Part shown: positions 37,245-45,933 of the stretch, in pieces | Layout: each line of letters opens with the position of its first letter | Numbering within the stretch: the stretch's first letter is position 1 | Source of the DNA: Pelagimonas varians | Lineage (GTDB): Bacteria > Pseudomonadota > Alphaproteobacteria > Rhodobacterales > Rhodobacteraceae | Direction: 5' to 3' | NCBI RefSeq assembly: GCF_003208435.1 | Contig: NZ_QKMF01000004.1 | Location: forward strand, 62,001-126,000 | Length of the DNA stretch: 64,000 nt | The notes under the pieces: model-generated | Told to the model about the DNA's origin: nothing | Database searches by the model: none | The model's input: only the letters and a program-made list of their open reading frames with translations | Program-made: the position numbers and the translations under genes

Positions 37245-37868
37245 TTTATATACCTGAATAAGGAGGATTTTGAGGGTGGCTAAAAACCCTAAGCAGGACG
37301 CCCGCGTGCTGCCCGCCCGCGCCGAGCGCCAGTCATCAATTCAATGCGCATTGCGCGGGGCTGTTTCATGTCCATACGAAAACTATTATGGCGAAATTCG
37401 CCCCAGTCTCGCTAAAAAACGACATCAAACCTGTTTTATTACGACGGGTCGGCACACGAATGGGCTGCACTGTGACATCGAACCAGACAGGGGTGAGGGC
37501 CTTGGTCCTAAGGGTCGTTTGCTCTGATGAGCGATATCAATGGAACGGCGGTTGTCCCCGACAAAGCCGGTTTTGTTCAAAACCCTTGTCCAAGCCAAAT
37601 ATCCGAGGGCTTATGCTCAGAAAGAGCAAAATCGTGGCACACGGATGAGTGCGCATTTAGGCAAATCCCGAGGTGGGGTTCGGGCACGTTTTAAGCCGCA
37701 CATTTCAAATCACAAAAGAATAGGGCGACGCACTCTTTTCCCGCGTATTTTGAGGCGATGGCTGGACCTCCTTGAAAATAGGGGGTTACTAGGACGGAAC
37801 GTTTGATCACCGACTTCCACTCCAGCACAGTTTCCCATCCTTCTAGTTCTATAAGAAAGACAACAAAA
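37245..37868. other. 624-bp non-coding gap between mttB and ridA
   Basis: Several short open frames exist but none has family motifs or a convincing ribosome site. The part next to mttB contains a GC-rich stretch with possible hairpins (37268-37345). This gap must hold the promoters of both divergent genes. I see no riboswitch pattern I can name. Confidence 0.5.
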
Positions 37869-38213
37869 ATGAAAATTTCACGGCACGAAACAGGCCCGCG
37901 GATGAGCCAGATCGTCATTCATGGTGATATGATCTATCTCGCTGGTCAGGTTGGACGTGGCCCCGATATGACCAGCCAGACCCAGGACATGCTGGCCTCT
38001 GTTGATCGCCATCTGGCGACTGCGGGCAGCTCAAAGTCACGTATTCTTCAGGCGCAGATTTGGGTAGCAGACATGGCGCTTTTTGGTGAGATGAATGCGG
38101 TTTGGGATGCGTGGGTTGACCCCGAAAACACGCCTGCGCGCGCCTGCGTCGAAAGCAAGCTGGCGACACCTGAATTCTTGGTCGAAGTGATGATCACCGC
38201 CGTCAAAAGTTAA
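37869..38213 (+). CDS. RidA/YjgF family enamine deaminase
   Basis: RidA proteins hydrolyse reactive enamine/imine intermediates such as 2-aminoacrylate. This 114-residue protein has the family pattern: VIHGDMIYLAGQVG near 17, QTQDMLASVDRHLATAGSS near 37 and PARACVESKLATPEFLVEV near 91, with the conserved Arg of the active site in PARACVE. The ATG at 37869 gives the usual length; the longer frame adds 22 unconserved residues. Next to an MttB methyltransferase and an amino-acid-type oxygenase it may guard against imines formed in amine breakdown. Confidence 0.87.
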   Translation: MKISRHETGPRMSQIVIHGDMIYLAGQVGRGPDMTSQTQDMLASVDRHLATAGSSKSRILQAQIWVADMALFGEMNAVWDAWVDPENTPARACVESKLATPEFLVEVMITAVKS

Positions 38214-38308
38214 TCTGAAGGTTGTGCCTCAAGTAAACCCGTCATGGTCTTGAAATGTCGGGTTTATTGACGCAATTCGGGTGGGGTTTTCTTGAATGCA
38301 AGGACGCA

Positions 38309-38329
38309 TTTTCGCCAGAATGGCGAAAA
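38309..38329 (-). terminator. hairpin downstream of the BesD-like oxygenase
   Basis: TTTTCGCC-AGAAT-GGCGAAAA is a perfect 8-bp stem located 53 bp after the oxygenase stop on the minus strand. The tail reads TTTTCGCC without a long T-run beyond the stem, so strength is uncertain. Confidence 0.4.
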
Positions 38330-38381
38330 GAATACTGTCAACACACCGGCCGCCGCTTATCGGGCGTACTGCCACGTGTTT

Positions 38382-39221
38382 TCAATCGATGAAACTGTCC
38401 AACCGTTGTCCTGCCCGTTCAATGTGTATGGGCAAGACACGCCCGTAAAGCTGTTTGGTGCGCTCGACGCTTCCGACCATTCCAGGTTCGTCCACATAGG
38501 AAAAAATCGCTACGTAACGCGGCCGGTTCCCTTTGAGAGGGGCGACCCGGTGCAAGGAATACCGACCGCGAAACAGTTGAAGATCACCCGGTTCGAGTTC
38601 TAGCACTTTGACCCTATCCGACGATCCGTCCATCACGCGGCTGACCTCGTCAAAATTTTCATCTACTTCTCGAATTGCGGGGGCATATTCAAACGCGCCA
38701 CCGCCTTCGGCATTCTGGATGGCAAGTGTTACCGTGAAATTGTTGGTGTCAAAATGCCATGGAAAGCCGTTGCCCTCATCAGCCATATTCACGATCACAT
38801 CGGCCAGAGGGTCAGCGTAACGGTGGAAATGCTCTTCTTGAAGGCAGTCCTGAATGAATTGATCGAACCCCTCAAAATCATGAACTGTACGCAGCGGTCC
38901 ATGCGGGGTGAAATTATCGGCGGGGATGAATGCATTTGACCGCTCAAAGAATTGGCGGCGCGGGTCTTCGGGCGGCAGATCCGGATCATCTTGCGTAAAA
39001 TAAGCATTTGTACGACTGAACGAACGGTGGCCCTTGGAGGCGACACGGTCAGCTTCTTCGGTTAACGCAGCGATGCCGGCTGGCGTCAAAAAGCCCTTCA
39101 GAATGGCGCACCCGTCGTGCGCAAGATCTGCTCGGGCCTTGGCTAGAACGCTCTGTCGCAATGGATCATCCAAATGGATTGGATATCTGTCAAGGTTGAT
39201 CAAATCTATACCGCTATACAT
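38382..39221 (-). CDS. BesD/HalD-like Fe(II)/2-oxoglutarate oxygenase
   Basis: This 279-residue protein resembles the BesD/HalD group of enzymes that act on free amino acids, and more widely the phytanoyl-CoA dioxygenase fold. The iron triad is intact: His156 and Asp158 in FPWHFDTNNF and His224 in GRYSLHRVAP. Arg235 in RPRYVAIFSY is placed to bind 2-oxoglutarate. Chlorinating members replace the Asp by Gly or Ala, so this one should hydroxylate rather than halogenate. The C-terminus reads ERTKQLYGRVLPIHIER, a strong subgroup mark. The ATG at 39221 was chosen because the longer frame adds 68 Arg/Pro-rich residues over a probable promoter. The natural substrate is unknown. Confidence 0.75.
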   Translation of the reverse strand: MYSGIDLINLDRYPIHLDDPLRQSVLAKARADLAHDGCAILKGFLTPAGIAALTEEADRVASKGHRSFSRTNAYFTQDDPDLPPEDPRRQFFERSNAFIPADNFTPHGPLRTVHDFEGFDQFIQDCLQEEHFHRYADPLADVIVNMADEGNGFPWHFDTNNFTVTLAIQNAEGGGAFEYAPAIREVDENFDEVSRVMDGSSDRVKVLELEPGDLQLFRGRYSLHRVAPLKGNRPRYVAIFSYVDEPGMVGSVERTKQLYGRVLPIHIERAGQRLDSFID

Positions 39222-39540
39222 CACTGTGACTTTCCGTTTTTTTGAGTTTGAGACGGATTTCAGAGGTGTTCTGGCTTGTCTGCGACATCGGGTGTGACGA
39301 TTTTGCGTGTTGAGAATGGACCTGCTGCCAACTTGAAACCGGACGGGATGCGGCTTTGATCTCACAGGCGGTTCTGGGCGACAGGGGCGCAGTTTTAATG
39401 TATCAATGACCAGACTCGGTCGCACATTGGGGCCTGTTGATTTGGTCTACTTCGGGGGTTTTGGCGGCCAGATGGACGCCAAAGTAATATCGTGAGTTGA
39501 AGAAAACCGTTTTATCCCAATCGTTCAAAAGGATACCTCC
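39222..39540. other. promoter gap between divergent oxygenase and cupin genes
   Basis: About 320 bp without a credible gene on either strand. It should hold both divergent promoters. No clear operator or terminator was seen. Confidence 0.5.
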
Positions 39541-39876
39541 ATGCCATACCCCGGGTTTATCTCTGCATTTCCAAGCATAGATGTGCCTTTTCCCGAAGAT
39601 GTCGTGCAAACGGCGGTCATCAAATCAGACGCTGGCATGGTGGCCTTTTTTACGTTTCTCAAAGATATGGTTTTGCCGCCACACGCGCATGGAGCGCAGT
39701 GGGGGACTGTGGTTGAGGGTGAAATAGAATTTACGATCGACGGAGTTACTAAGATCTATCGGCCCGGGGACAGCTATTCCATTGCAGCTGAAATTGTTCA
39801 CGGTGCGAAGATCAAGGCCGGAACACGTGTGATCGATGTGTTTCAAGAAGCGGACCGATATCCGATCAAAGGGTAA
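39541..39876 (+). CDS. cupin domain-containing protein
   Basis: This 111-residue protein is a single cupin barrel. The first motif is PPHAHGAQWGTVVEGEIEF near 44, with His pair HAH and a Gln where many cupins have Glu. The second is YRPGDSYSIAAEIVHGAKI near 74, with a further His. It can bind one metal. The short length and missing Glu argue against the DMSP lyases DddL, DddQ, DddW and DddK. A ribosome site AAAGGATA precedes the ATG. After the stop, a GGCCGC/GCGGCC hairpin (39891-39909) separates it from the convergent aldo/keto reductase. Confidence 0.8.
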   Translation: MPYPGFISAFPSIDVPFPEDVVQTAVIKSDAGMVAFFTFLKDMVLPPHAHGAQWGTVVEGEIEFTIDGVTKIYRPGDSYSIAAEIVHGAKIKAGTRVIDVFQEADRYPIKG

Positions 39877-39949
39877 CGGATTGCGATCGGGGCCGCACAT
39901 TTGGCGGCCTCCCAAGCGCCCTCAATCTTTAAACAGCTATCCGTCCATA

Positions 39950-40951
39950 TCAGCAGTACTGCTCGGGACCGTTCCATTGTGCGGGCGAATACCGCTCTCC
40001 GTGCGCCCAGCCAATGGGCAGGATTTGATCAATCCTCTGCGCTTCATCCGCGGTGAGCAGATGGTCCGCACCTTCGAGAAGTTGGGTGAAATGTGCAACG
40101 GAACGGGTGCCGGGGATGGGTATGATGTGATCCCCTTGGGCCAAAATCCACGCAATGGCCAAGCCCGCAGTTGATAGACCCAAGTCTGCTGCCAATGCCT
40201 GAAACGGGGCGATTGCCGCAATGTTTGCGCTGTAATTTGGCTCCAAAAAGCGAGGATTGTTAGCCAGGAATGCAAGGTTTTTGATGGTATCCGATCCAAG
40301 GGGCGTGTCGGTCAAAAGCGAACGCCCGACCGGAGAAAACGCCACCATGGCCGTTCCAAGTTCACGACAGGTTTGCACCAGGCCCATTTCAGGGGAACGG
40401 GTGGACAGAGAGTATTCGGATTGAACGGCGGCGACGGGATGCACGGCATGGGCACGGCGCAAAGTTGTCGGCGCGATTTCTGAAAATCCGATGGATTTAA
40501 CTTTGCCCGATTTGACAAATCGAGCCAGTGTTTCAGTCACATCTTCGACCGGCACGGCTGGATCGCGGCGATGCAAGTAATAGAGATCTACAGCTTCGAG
40601 CCCCAACCGTTTCAGGCTTGCGTCCAGCGCCGTTTCCAGATGTTCGGCCGAATTGTCAAAAATGTTGCCCGATCCGTTGGGATTGCGGGTGATCCCGCCT
40701 TTGGTCGCAATGGTGAAGTGATCTTTTGCGGTTGGATTGGCCTTGAAGTAGGTGCCGATAACCGTTTCGGATGTGCCCATTCCATAGACATTCGAGGTGT
40801 CAATATGGGTGACGCCTGCAGCCATTGCAGCGTCAAGAATGGCATGGCTTTCGCCCTCATTCGTGGTTCCGTAGAAATTGGAAAAGGACATCGCTCCGAT
40901 TCCGATAGGGTGTTGCGACGGTCCATTATTGCCAAGGTTTCTCATCTGCAT
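39950..40951 (-). CDS. aldo/keto reductase
   Basis: This 333-residue TIM-barrel oxidoreductase uses NADPH. The catalytic tetrad is visible: Asp in THIDTSNVYGMG, Tyr in the same segment, Lys in TIATKGG and His in YYLHRRDP. NADPH-binding phrases near the C-terminus are IPIPGTRSVAHF and TADEAQRID. It resembles the AKR11/AKR13 group that reduces aldehydes of sugars or xenobiotics. The ATG at 40951 (MQMRNLG) or 40945 are both possible. It faces the cupin gene and is divergent from the hemerythrin gene. Confidence 0.9.
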   Translation of the reverse strand: MQMRNLGNNGPSQHPIGIGAMSFSNFYGTTNEGESHAILDAAMAAGVTHIDTSNVYGMGTSETVIGTYFKANPTAKDHFTIATKGGITRNPNGSGNIFDNSAEHLETALDASLKRLGLEAVDLYYLHRRDPAVPVEDVTETLARFVKSGKVKSIGFSEIAPTTLRRAHAVHPVAAVQSEYSLSTRSPEMGLVQTCRELGTAMVAFSPVGRSLLTDTPLGSDTIKNLAFLANNPRFLEPNYSANIAAIAPFQALAADLGLSTAGLAIAWILAQGDHIIPIPGTRSVAHFTQLLEGADHLLTADEAQRIDQILPIGWAHGERYSPAQWNGPEQYC

Positions 40952-41139
40952 ATCTGTGTCCCTGATCAAATTGACCTGCCAGCCAGCAACTGCCGAGGCA
41001 GATTGGTCCGCATTCTCTGCGCTAGTTTCTCAAGTGCAGGATGTTTTGTCCATGCAAGTCGCGCCGCCGCTGGAAAACGTCCAAAAACGGACTATACTTT
41101 TTTGGCCAGTTCCGGCGTCGTCGTTGCAAGGTTTCAAAC

Positions 41140-41664
41140 ATGCCCCCGTCAAGTCCCGCAGAGTTGTTGCATCTGGATGTGCGCACAGGTTTGCCAGACG
41201 CGCTACGTGTTTTGCTCCATGACTATCCGCGATCACAATGGGAAACAGACAAAGGGTATGATGGGTTGATCCGGTTTTGGCTGGACCGTCACATGATGTT
41301 TCGACGGATTTTGGAGCAGTTGCAAACCCACACCGAAAGTGTGATCGACAGACATATGGACTTGCGACTGTTCCAGCAACAGACAGGGCGGCTTGGCTCC
41401 ACGTTTGTGCAAGAATTGCATGGCCATCATTCCATTGAGGATGGTCATTACTTTCCCGTTCTTCAACAAAAGGACGCGCGTATTGCCCGGGCTTTTGAAT
41501 TGCTTGATCATGACCACCATGCGTTGGATGGCCATCTCAATACCTTTGTAGAACACGCGAATGCTGCGCTGCAGGTGCGAACTGCAGGGGATGTTGCAAT
41601 CGGTCAGTTCCACACGACCATAAACGATCTTGCGCTACGGCACGGCCGGACTGGGTTGATTTAG
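41140..41664 (+). CDS. hemerythrin-like protein, apparently truncated
   Basis: This 174-residue protein has three of the helices of a hemerythrin HHE domain. FWLDRHMMFRRILEQL gives the first His, HGHHSIEDGHYFPVL the HHxxE set, and LDHDHHALDGHLNTF the third. Family members then have a fourth helix ending with an RHLxxEE phrase that supplies the last iron ligands; here the frame stops right after NDLALRHGRTGLI. The next 200 bp do not restore it clearly in any frame. It may be a recent frameshift or a variant with a reduced iron site. I chose the ATG at 41140, since the longer frame adds 33 unconserved basic residues. Confidence 0.7.
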   Translation: MPPSSPAELLHLDVRTGLPDALRVLLHDYPRSQWETDKGYDGLIRFWLDRHMMFRRILEQLQTHTESVIDRHMDLRLFQQQTGRLGSTFVQELHGHHSIEDGHYFPVLQQKDARIARAFELLDHDHHALDGHLNTFVEHANAALQVRTAGDVAIGQFHTTINDLALRHGRTGLI

Positions 41665-41903
41665 GAAGGCGGACGGGTGGGTTGCCCAGCTTGGCCGGCA
41701 GGTCATCGGCATTGTGGGATAGGATCTTGGAGAAGGGCCGCGCCTGCAAGCCTGGAACATGGATCATCATGTTTGTGCTCAAAAACTAGGCGCGCTGCAC
41801 GAAAAACTTTCATTTCACGTCGCTTGGGCGTAGCTCCCGTGTCATTCCTTGTGATGGCATTGACCGGCTTGAATATGCGCCGGTTTTGAACCTTTATGGA
41901 TGG

Positions 41904-43652
41904 ATGCAAACGAGCCAAGCCAATTCATTTAGCAGACGTCTGACGTCTTTGATCCGCAGCATTTATCCGGACGTCGATTCCGATATTTTGTTGAGCATGA
42001 TCGTTGAGGCCTTTTGGCCCGCAGGAACCAAACCTCGAAAAAGGGGCAGATTGCCAAGCAACAACCTTTGGACCGAAAAAGATGCCTTGCTGATCACTTA
42101 TGGCAACTCGATTTTGGATGGCACGCACAAGCCGCTCGATCTTATGCATGATTTCTTGCTGCGCCGGATGAAGGGCGTGGTGAATGGCGTGCATATATTG
42201 CCATTCTTTCCGTATACCTCTGACGATGGTTTTGCAGTTTCGGATTTTCGCACAGTGAATCCGCAGCTAGGGGATTGGCCCGATATCACACGGATCAGCG
42301 AAGATTTTCATCTGATGTCCGATCTTGTGCTCAATCATGTGTCCAGTCAGGGCACATGGTTTAACAGCTACCTTCAGGGACAGGCGCCCTACGACAAATT
42401 CTTTTTCGAAGCCTCGCCGGAAGATAATTTAGGCGATGTTGTCAGACCGCGCACAACGCCGCTGCTGCAAAAGGTGGAAACAGCAAACGGGCCGCGCCAT
42501 GTCTGGTGCACTTTTAGCCACGACCAGATTGATCTGGATTTTCGCAATCCCGAAGTGTTGTTGGAGTTTTTGCGGATCATTCGACTGCATGTCGACAATG
42601 GCGTGCAGATCATCCGGCTGGATGCGGTTGCCTTCTTGTGGAAAGAACCGGGCACGTCTTCGATCCATTTGCCGCAAACCCATGCCATAGTGCAGTTGAT
42701 GCGCATGCTGTGTGACTATGCCGCCGAGACGATCATTTTGCTGACAGAAACCAATGTTCCCAAGGCTGAAAACCTCAGCTATTTCGGCAAACGGAACGAA
42801 GCCCATGCGATTTATAATTTCCCGTTGCCGCCGTTGATTTTGCATTCCGTCATGTCCGGCTCTGCGCAATATTTGCGGCGTTGGCAAAGCGGGATGCCGC
42901 CTGCGCAATTGGGATGTGCCTATCTGAATTTTACCGCCAGCCATGATGGTATTGGAATGCGGCCTGCCGAAGGGATTTTGCCTGCAGGTGAACAGGCGAA
43001 AATGATCGAAACCATCAAGGATATTGGCGGACTTGTGTCCATGCGGGCCTTGCCCGACGGCGGCGAAGCCCCCTATGAAATCAATACGACCTTCTATGAG
43101 GCAACCGGACAAACCTTTGACGGAAAAGATGAATACCACTTTGACCGTTTCGTCTGCTCGCAATCCATTGTGATGTCGCTTGAGGGGATTCCGGCGTTTT
43201 ACATTCATTCCATGCTGGCCACGCCGAACGACCACGAACAAGTTGAGCATCGCGGCATGAACCGTGCAATCAACCGTCACCGCTGGGATTATCCGACATT
43301 GAACGGCTTGCTGGATAATCCGGCCACACCGCAATCGCGTGTTCTAAATGCCTTGTCGGACCGGTTGCGGATCAGATCCAAACAGGCGGCGTTCCATCCG
43401 AACGCGACACAATTCACCTTGTCGCTGGATGACCGGGTCTTTGGCGTGTGGCGTCAAAGCCTTGACCGCAATCAATCCATATTTGCCCTGCACAATGTAA
43501 GCGACCAGCCTGTGGATGTGTCTCACAAATCGATGAACCTGATCGATGATGAAAGCTGGGTGGATCTATTGAGCGGGGATCACATCGATATGGCGCAAGA
43601 GAAAATCACCCTTGCACCCTATCAATGTCGCTGGATCTCCAATCGCGGTTGA
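41904..43652 (+). CDS. GH13_18 sugar phosphorylase, probable glucosylglycerate phosphorylase
   Basis: This 582-residue alpha-amylase-type enzyme is of the sucrose-phosphorylase subfamily, which splits an alpha-glucoside with phosphate to give glucose 1-phosphate. The nucleophile is Asp240 in IIRLDAVAFLWK, the acid/base Glu282 in LLTETNVP and the stabiliser Asp348 in TASHDGIGMRP. The N-terminus has VHILPFFPYTSDDGFAVSD, typical of GH13_18. It is longer than the Bifidobacterium sucrose phosphorylase and closer to YcjM, the glucosylglycerate phosphorylase. The neighbours, convergent GpgS- and GpgP-type genes, support glucosylglycerate as substrate. The in-frame TTG at 41886 would add six residues. 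Confidence 0.82.
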   Translation: MQTSQANSFSRRLTSLIRSIYPDVDSDILLSMIVEAFWPAGTKPRKRGRLPSNNLWTEKDALLITYGNSILDGTHKPLDLMHDFLLRRMKGVVNGVHILPFFPYTSDDGFAVSDFRTVNPQLGDWPDITRISEDFHLMSDLVLNHVSSQGTWFNSYLQGQAPYDKFFFEASPEDNLGDVVRPRTTPLLQKVETANGPRHVWCTFSHDQIDLDFRNPEVLLEFLRIIRLHVDNGVQIIRLDAVAFLWKEPGTSSIHLPQTHAIVQLMRMLCDYAAETIILLTETNVPKAENLSYFGKRNEAHAIYNFPLPPLILHSVMSGSAQYLRRWQSGMPPAQLGCAYLNFTASHDGIGMRPAEGILPAGEQAKMIETIKDIGGLVSMRALPDGGEAPYEINTTFYEATGQTFDGKDEYHFDRFVCSQSIVMSLEGIPAFYIHSMLATPNDHEQVEHRGMNRAINRHRWDYPTLNGLLDNPATPQSRVLNALSDRLRIRSKQAAFHPNATQFTLSLDDRVFGVWRQSLDRNQSIFALHNVSDQPVDVSHKSMNLIDDESWVDLLSGDHIDMAQEKITLAPYQCRWISNRG

Positions 43653-43655
43653 TCG

Positions 43656-44876
43656 CTACAGATAGTCTTCTTCGTCGGCCTTCGCCGCTGCGGTCATATC
43701 CGAGATAAACGACGGGTCGGCAGAATGGACGCGGTTCCAAGTTGGGATAAAGGGTGTCTCATGCGGGTTGTCCAAAAAGATCTGCCCGGCGCGCACGATG
43801 TTTTCGGCAAACAGTTCGATTGACCGCTCTTCCATATGGCGGTCAATGGTCAGGCCGTTCATTTTTGCATCGTTGTAGTGGGCCTCCAAAAGGTCCAACG
43901 CGCAGCGGTAGTAAGTGGCTTTCAACGTGCGGAAAACGTTCGGTGTAAACACAGTGCCATCTGCCGCCAATTTGCGAAATATGGCTTTGCAGATGTCTGT
44001 AGACATGCGGTTTAAACCAGCGTTGGATTCCTCGGGGCTCAACTCTTGGTGTTTGTGGTCATAGGCGTCGGAAATATCGACCTGACACACGGCCTTGGGG
44101 GCAAGATTGCGCCATGCTTCGGACAGAACGCCAATTTCGAGGCCCCAGTCGGATGGGATGCGCAAGTCTGGCAAGATCGCCGTGCGCATGGCGAATTCAC
44201 CAGATAGCGGATAGCGAAAGCTGCGCAGGTAATCGATATAGTCGCGATCCCCGATAACCCGTTTCAGCGCAATCAGCAGCGGGCTGACCAATAGGCGCGT
44301 CACCCGCCCGTTGAGGTTTCCGCCACCAATCCGCGGATAATACCCCTTGGCCACCTGATAGGGGAACGTAGGGTTGGCCACCGGATAGACCAACCTTGCC
44401 AGCATCTCTTTGTCATAGGTCAGGATGTCGCAATCATGGATCGCCATAACGGCGCTGTCCGCACAGCCGATCAGATACCCAAGAGAGGCCCAGACGTTCT
44501 TGCCTTTGCCCTTTTCAGTGGGGGCCAGTCCCATCGCCTCTAGCCGCGCACCCAATGCCAACATACGCGGGCTGTCGTTCCAGATGACAATGTGGTTTTG
44601 ATTGAGACCTTCAAAGAACGTCTTTGCATGTCTAAACTGCGCCTCGTCGGCTGCATCCAGCCCGATGATAATTCTGTGCAGATAACTCACCTTGGAGAGT
44701 TCGGACAGAATGTGCGGCATCGCCTGTCCCTCAAGCTCGGAAAACAGGCAAGGCAAGATCAGGGATATTTTCCGCGACTGCGCAAAGACGGACAGCTCAT
44801 GCTCCATCTCATCAGCAGATCTGGCACGCAGATTGTGAAGCGTTGTGATGTTTCCGTTTTGATGAAAATCAGCCAT
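43656..44876 (-). CDS. glucosyl-3-phosphoglycerate synthase (GpgS type)
   Basis: This 406-residue GT-A glycosyltransferase should join a nucleotide-activated glucose to 3-phosphoglycerate. The metal-binding DCD is at 148-150 in MAIHDCDILTYD. The phrase EKGKGKNVWASLGYLIG lies before it and YYPRIGGGNLNGRVTRLL after it, both strong marks of the GT81-like group. RIPSDWGLEIGVLSEA near 237 is also typical. It is 11 bp downstream of the phosphatase gene, on the same strand, and convergent with the phosphorylase 3 bp away. The product would feed the compatible solute glucosylglycerate. Mannosyl-type activity cannot be excluded. Confidence 0.85.
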   Translation of the reverse strand: MADFHQNGNITTLHNLRARSADEMEHELSVFAQSRKISLILPCLFSELEGQAMPHILSELSKVSYLHRIIIGLDAADEAQFRHAKTFFEGLNQNHIVIWNDSPRMLALGARLEAMGLAPTEKGKGKNVWASLGYLIGCADSAVMAIHDCDILTYDKEMLARLVYPVANPTFPYQVAKGYYPRIGGGNLNGRVTRLLVSPLLIALKRVIGDRDYIDYLRSFRYPLSGEFAMRTAILPDLRIPSDWGLEIGVLSEAWRNLAPKAVCQVDISDAYDHKHQELSPEESNAGLNRMSTDICKAIFRKLAADGTVFTPNVFRTLKATYYRCALDLLEAHYNDAKMNGLTIDRHMEERSIELFAENIVRAGQIFLDNPHETPFIPTWNRVHSADPSFISDMTAAAKADEEDYL

Positions 44877-44887
44877 GGTCGTTGGTC

Positions 44888-45673
44888 CTAATGCAATTCA
44901 AGTCGGTCAAGCAGGTCATGTATTGCCATATTCCATCCCATTGGGCCGGAGGCCTTGGTGCGCAATATGTGACCGTCTTCTTCACCGGTTAAAGGGGGGA
45001 GGGGGGAACGATGCGGATTGGCAATAACAACACCAAATTCGGCATGTTCCAGCATCTTCACATCATTTGGTGCATCGCCGAGGGCGATGGTATGTTTTGG
45101 GCGATAGGTTTCGATTATGCGGCGCATCTGATCGACTTTGTTGGTGCCGAACGAAAGCGACAGGAACCGGCCACCTTGCTGGGCAGTGACACCCTGCGCT
45201 GTGAGTATCTTCAAGAACTCAGCTTTTTGCATGTCGGTGCCAAGCCATAGTCCCGGCTCGGAAAACATCCTTTGTTTGGCCAATTGTGCGGCTTTGGCCG
45301 TTAGGCCGGTCATGTCAATGACCTGTTCGGGCGAGCATGCCCCGAAACCGCGAAACAAGTCGCGCAGTGCAGGCGGGATCTTTGTCAGGATGGACAGCAA
45401 TTCGTTATATTGCGACGCGTCCTGTGTCTCGGCACCATTTGGCGAGAGAATGCCCGCTCCGTTTTCGACAATCGCGGGCCATTGGTGCAGTCCAAGCGTC
45501 TGGCGCAGGGGGATGATTTCGGCGGCGGTCTTGCTGCTTGCCAGCACAACACCTGCGGACATACCTTTGAGCGCGCTCAGTGCCGGTTGCGCTGGAGACC
45601 AATCATAGGTGTCATGATCGATCAAGGTTCCATCAAGGTCGGTAAAAACGATCAAGTCAGTGGTGGCTGTCAT
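44888..45673 (-). CDS. glucosyl/mannosyl-3-phosphoglycerate phosphatase (GpgP/MpgP, HAD type IIB)
   Basis: This 261-residue HAD hydrolase removes the phosphate from glycosyl-3-phosphoglycerate to release glucosylglycerate or mannosylglycerate. The nucleophile Asp12 and acid Asp14 lie in FTDLDGTLIDH. Motif II is VLASSKTAAEI and motif III/IV is IALGDAPNDVKMLEHAEFGVVIANP. MpgP-like enzymes show the same SLSFGTNKVDQMRR region. I chose the ATG giving MTATTDLIVF over one 36 bp upstream. It starts the gpgP-gpgS unit. A 13-bp palindrome lies about 190 bp upstream. Confidence 0.85.
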   Translation of the reverse strand: MTATTDLIVFTDLDGTLIDHDTYDWSPAQPALSALKGMSAGVVLASSKTAAEIIPLRQTLGLHQWPAIVENGAGILSPNGAETQDASQYNELLSILTKIPPALRDLFRGFGACSPEQVIDMTGLTAKAAQLAKQRMFSEPGLWLGTDMQKAEFLKILTAQGVTAQQGGRFLSLSFGTNKVDQMRRIIETYRPKHTIALGDAPNDVKMLEHAEFGVVIANPHRSPLPPLTGEEDGHILRTKASGPMGWNMAIHDLLDRLELH

Positions 45674-45863
45674 GCTGTCGTTTATGAAGCGGCGTAGTTG
45701 GCACTGCAACGCGGCAGGCTCCGTAACCGGCTCAGGCAGGTGGATTCAAGCGAATTTTTCGACTGACTTGGCGATTCTGCCTAATTATTGGGCGTGCGGC
45801 CAAAGCGTATTTAATCCAAAGATTTAGGTGAATGAATGGCCCCCTATTTATCTTTCGGATTGG

Positions 45864-45897
45864 ATACAGATGCGGAAAAATTAATCCGCATCTGTAT
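45864..45897. repeat. perfect 13-bp inverted repeat between gpgP and the PhyH gene
   Basis: ATACAGATGCGGA (45864-45876) and TCCGCATCTGTAT (45885-45897) are exact complements around an 8-nt loop. It lies 37 bp beyond the PhyH stop and 191 bp upstream of gpgP. No T-run follows, so an operator of gpgP-gpgS or an mRNA stem-loop is as likely as a terminator. Confidence 0.55.
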
Positions 45898-45933
45898 GGA
45901 CCGGCATTTGCCTTGGACGCAGTGCTCCAACGG

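Noticed and set aside
39541-39876. Cupin as a DMSP lyase (DddL/Q/W/K)
   Set aside because: It is short and lacks the Glu and Tyr pattern of those lyases around its His pair, so it does not supply acrylate for the operon at 48.8-55.1 kb.
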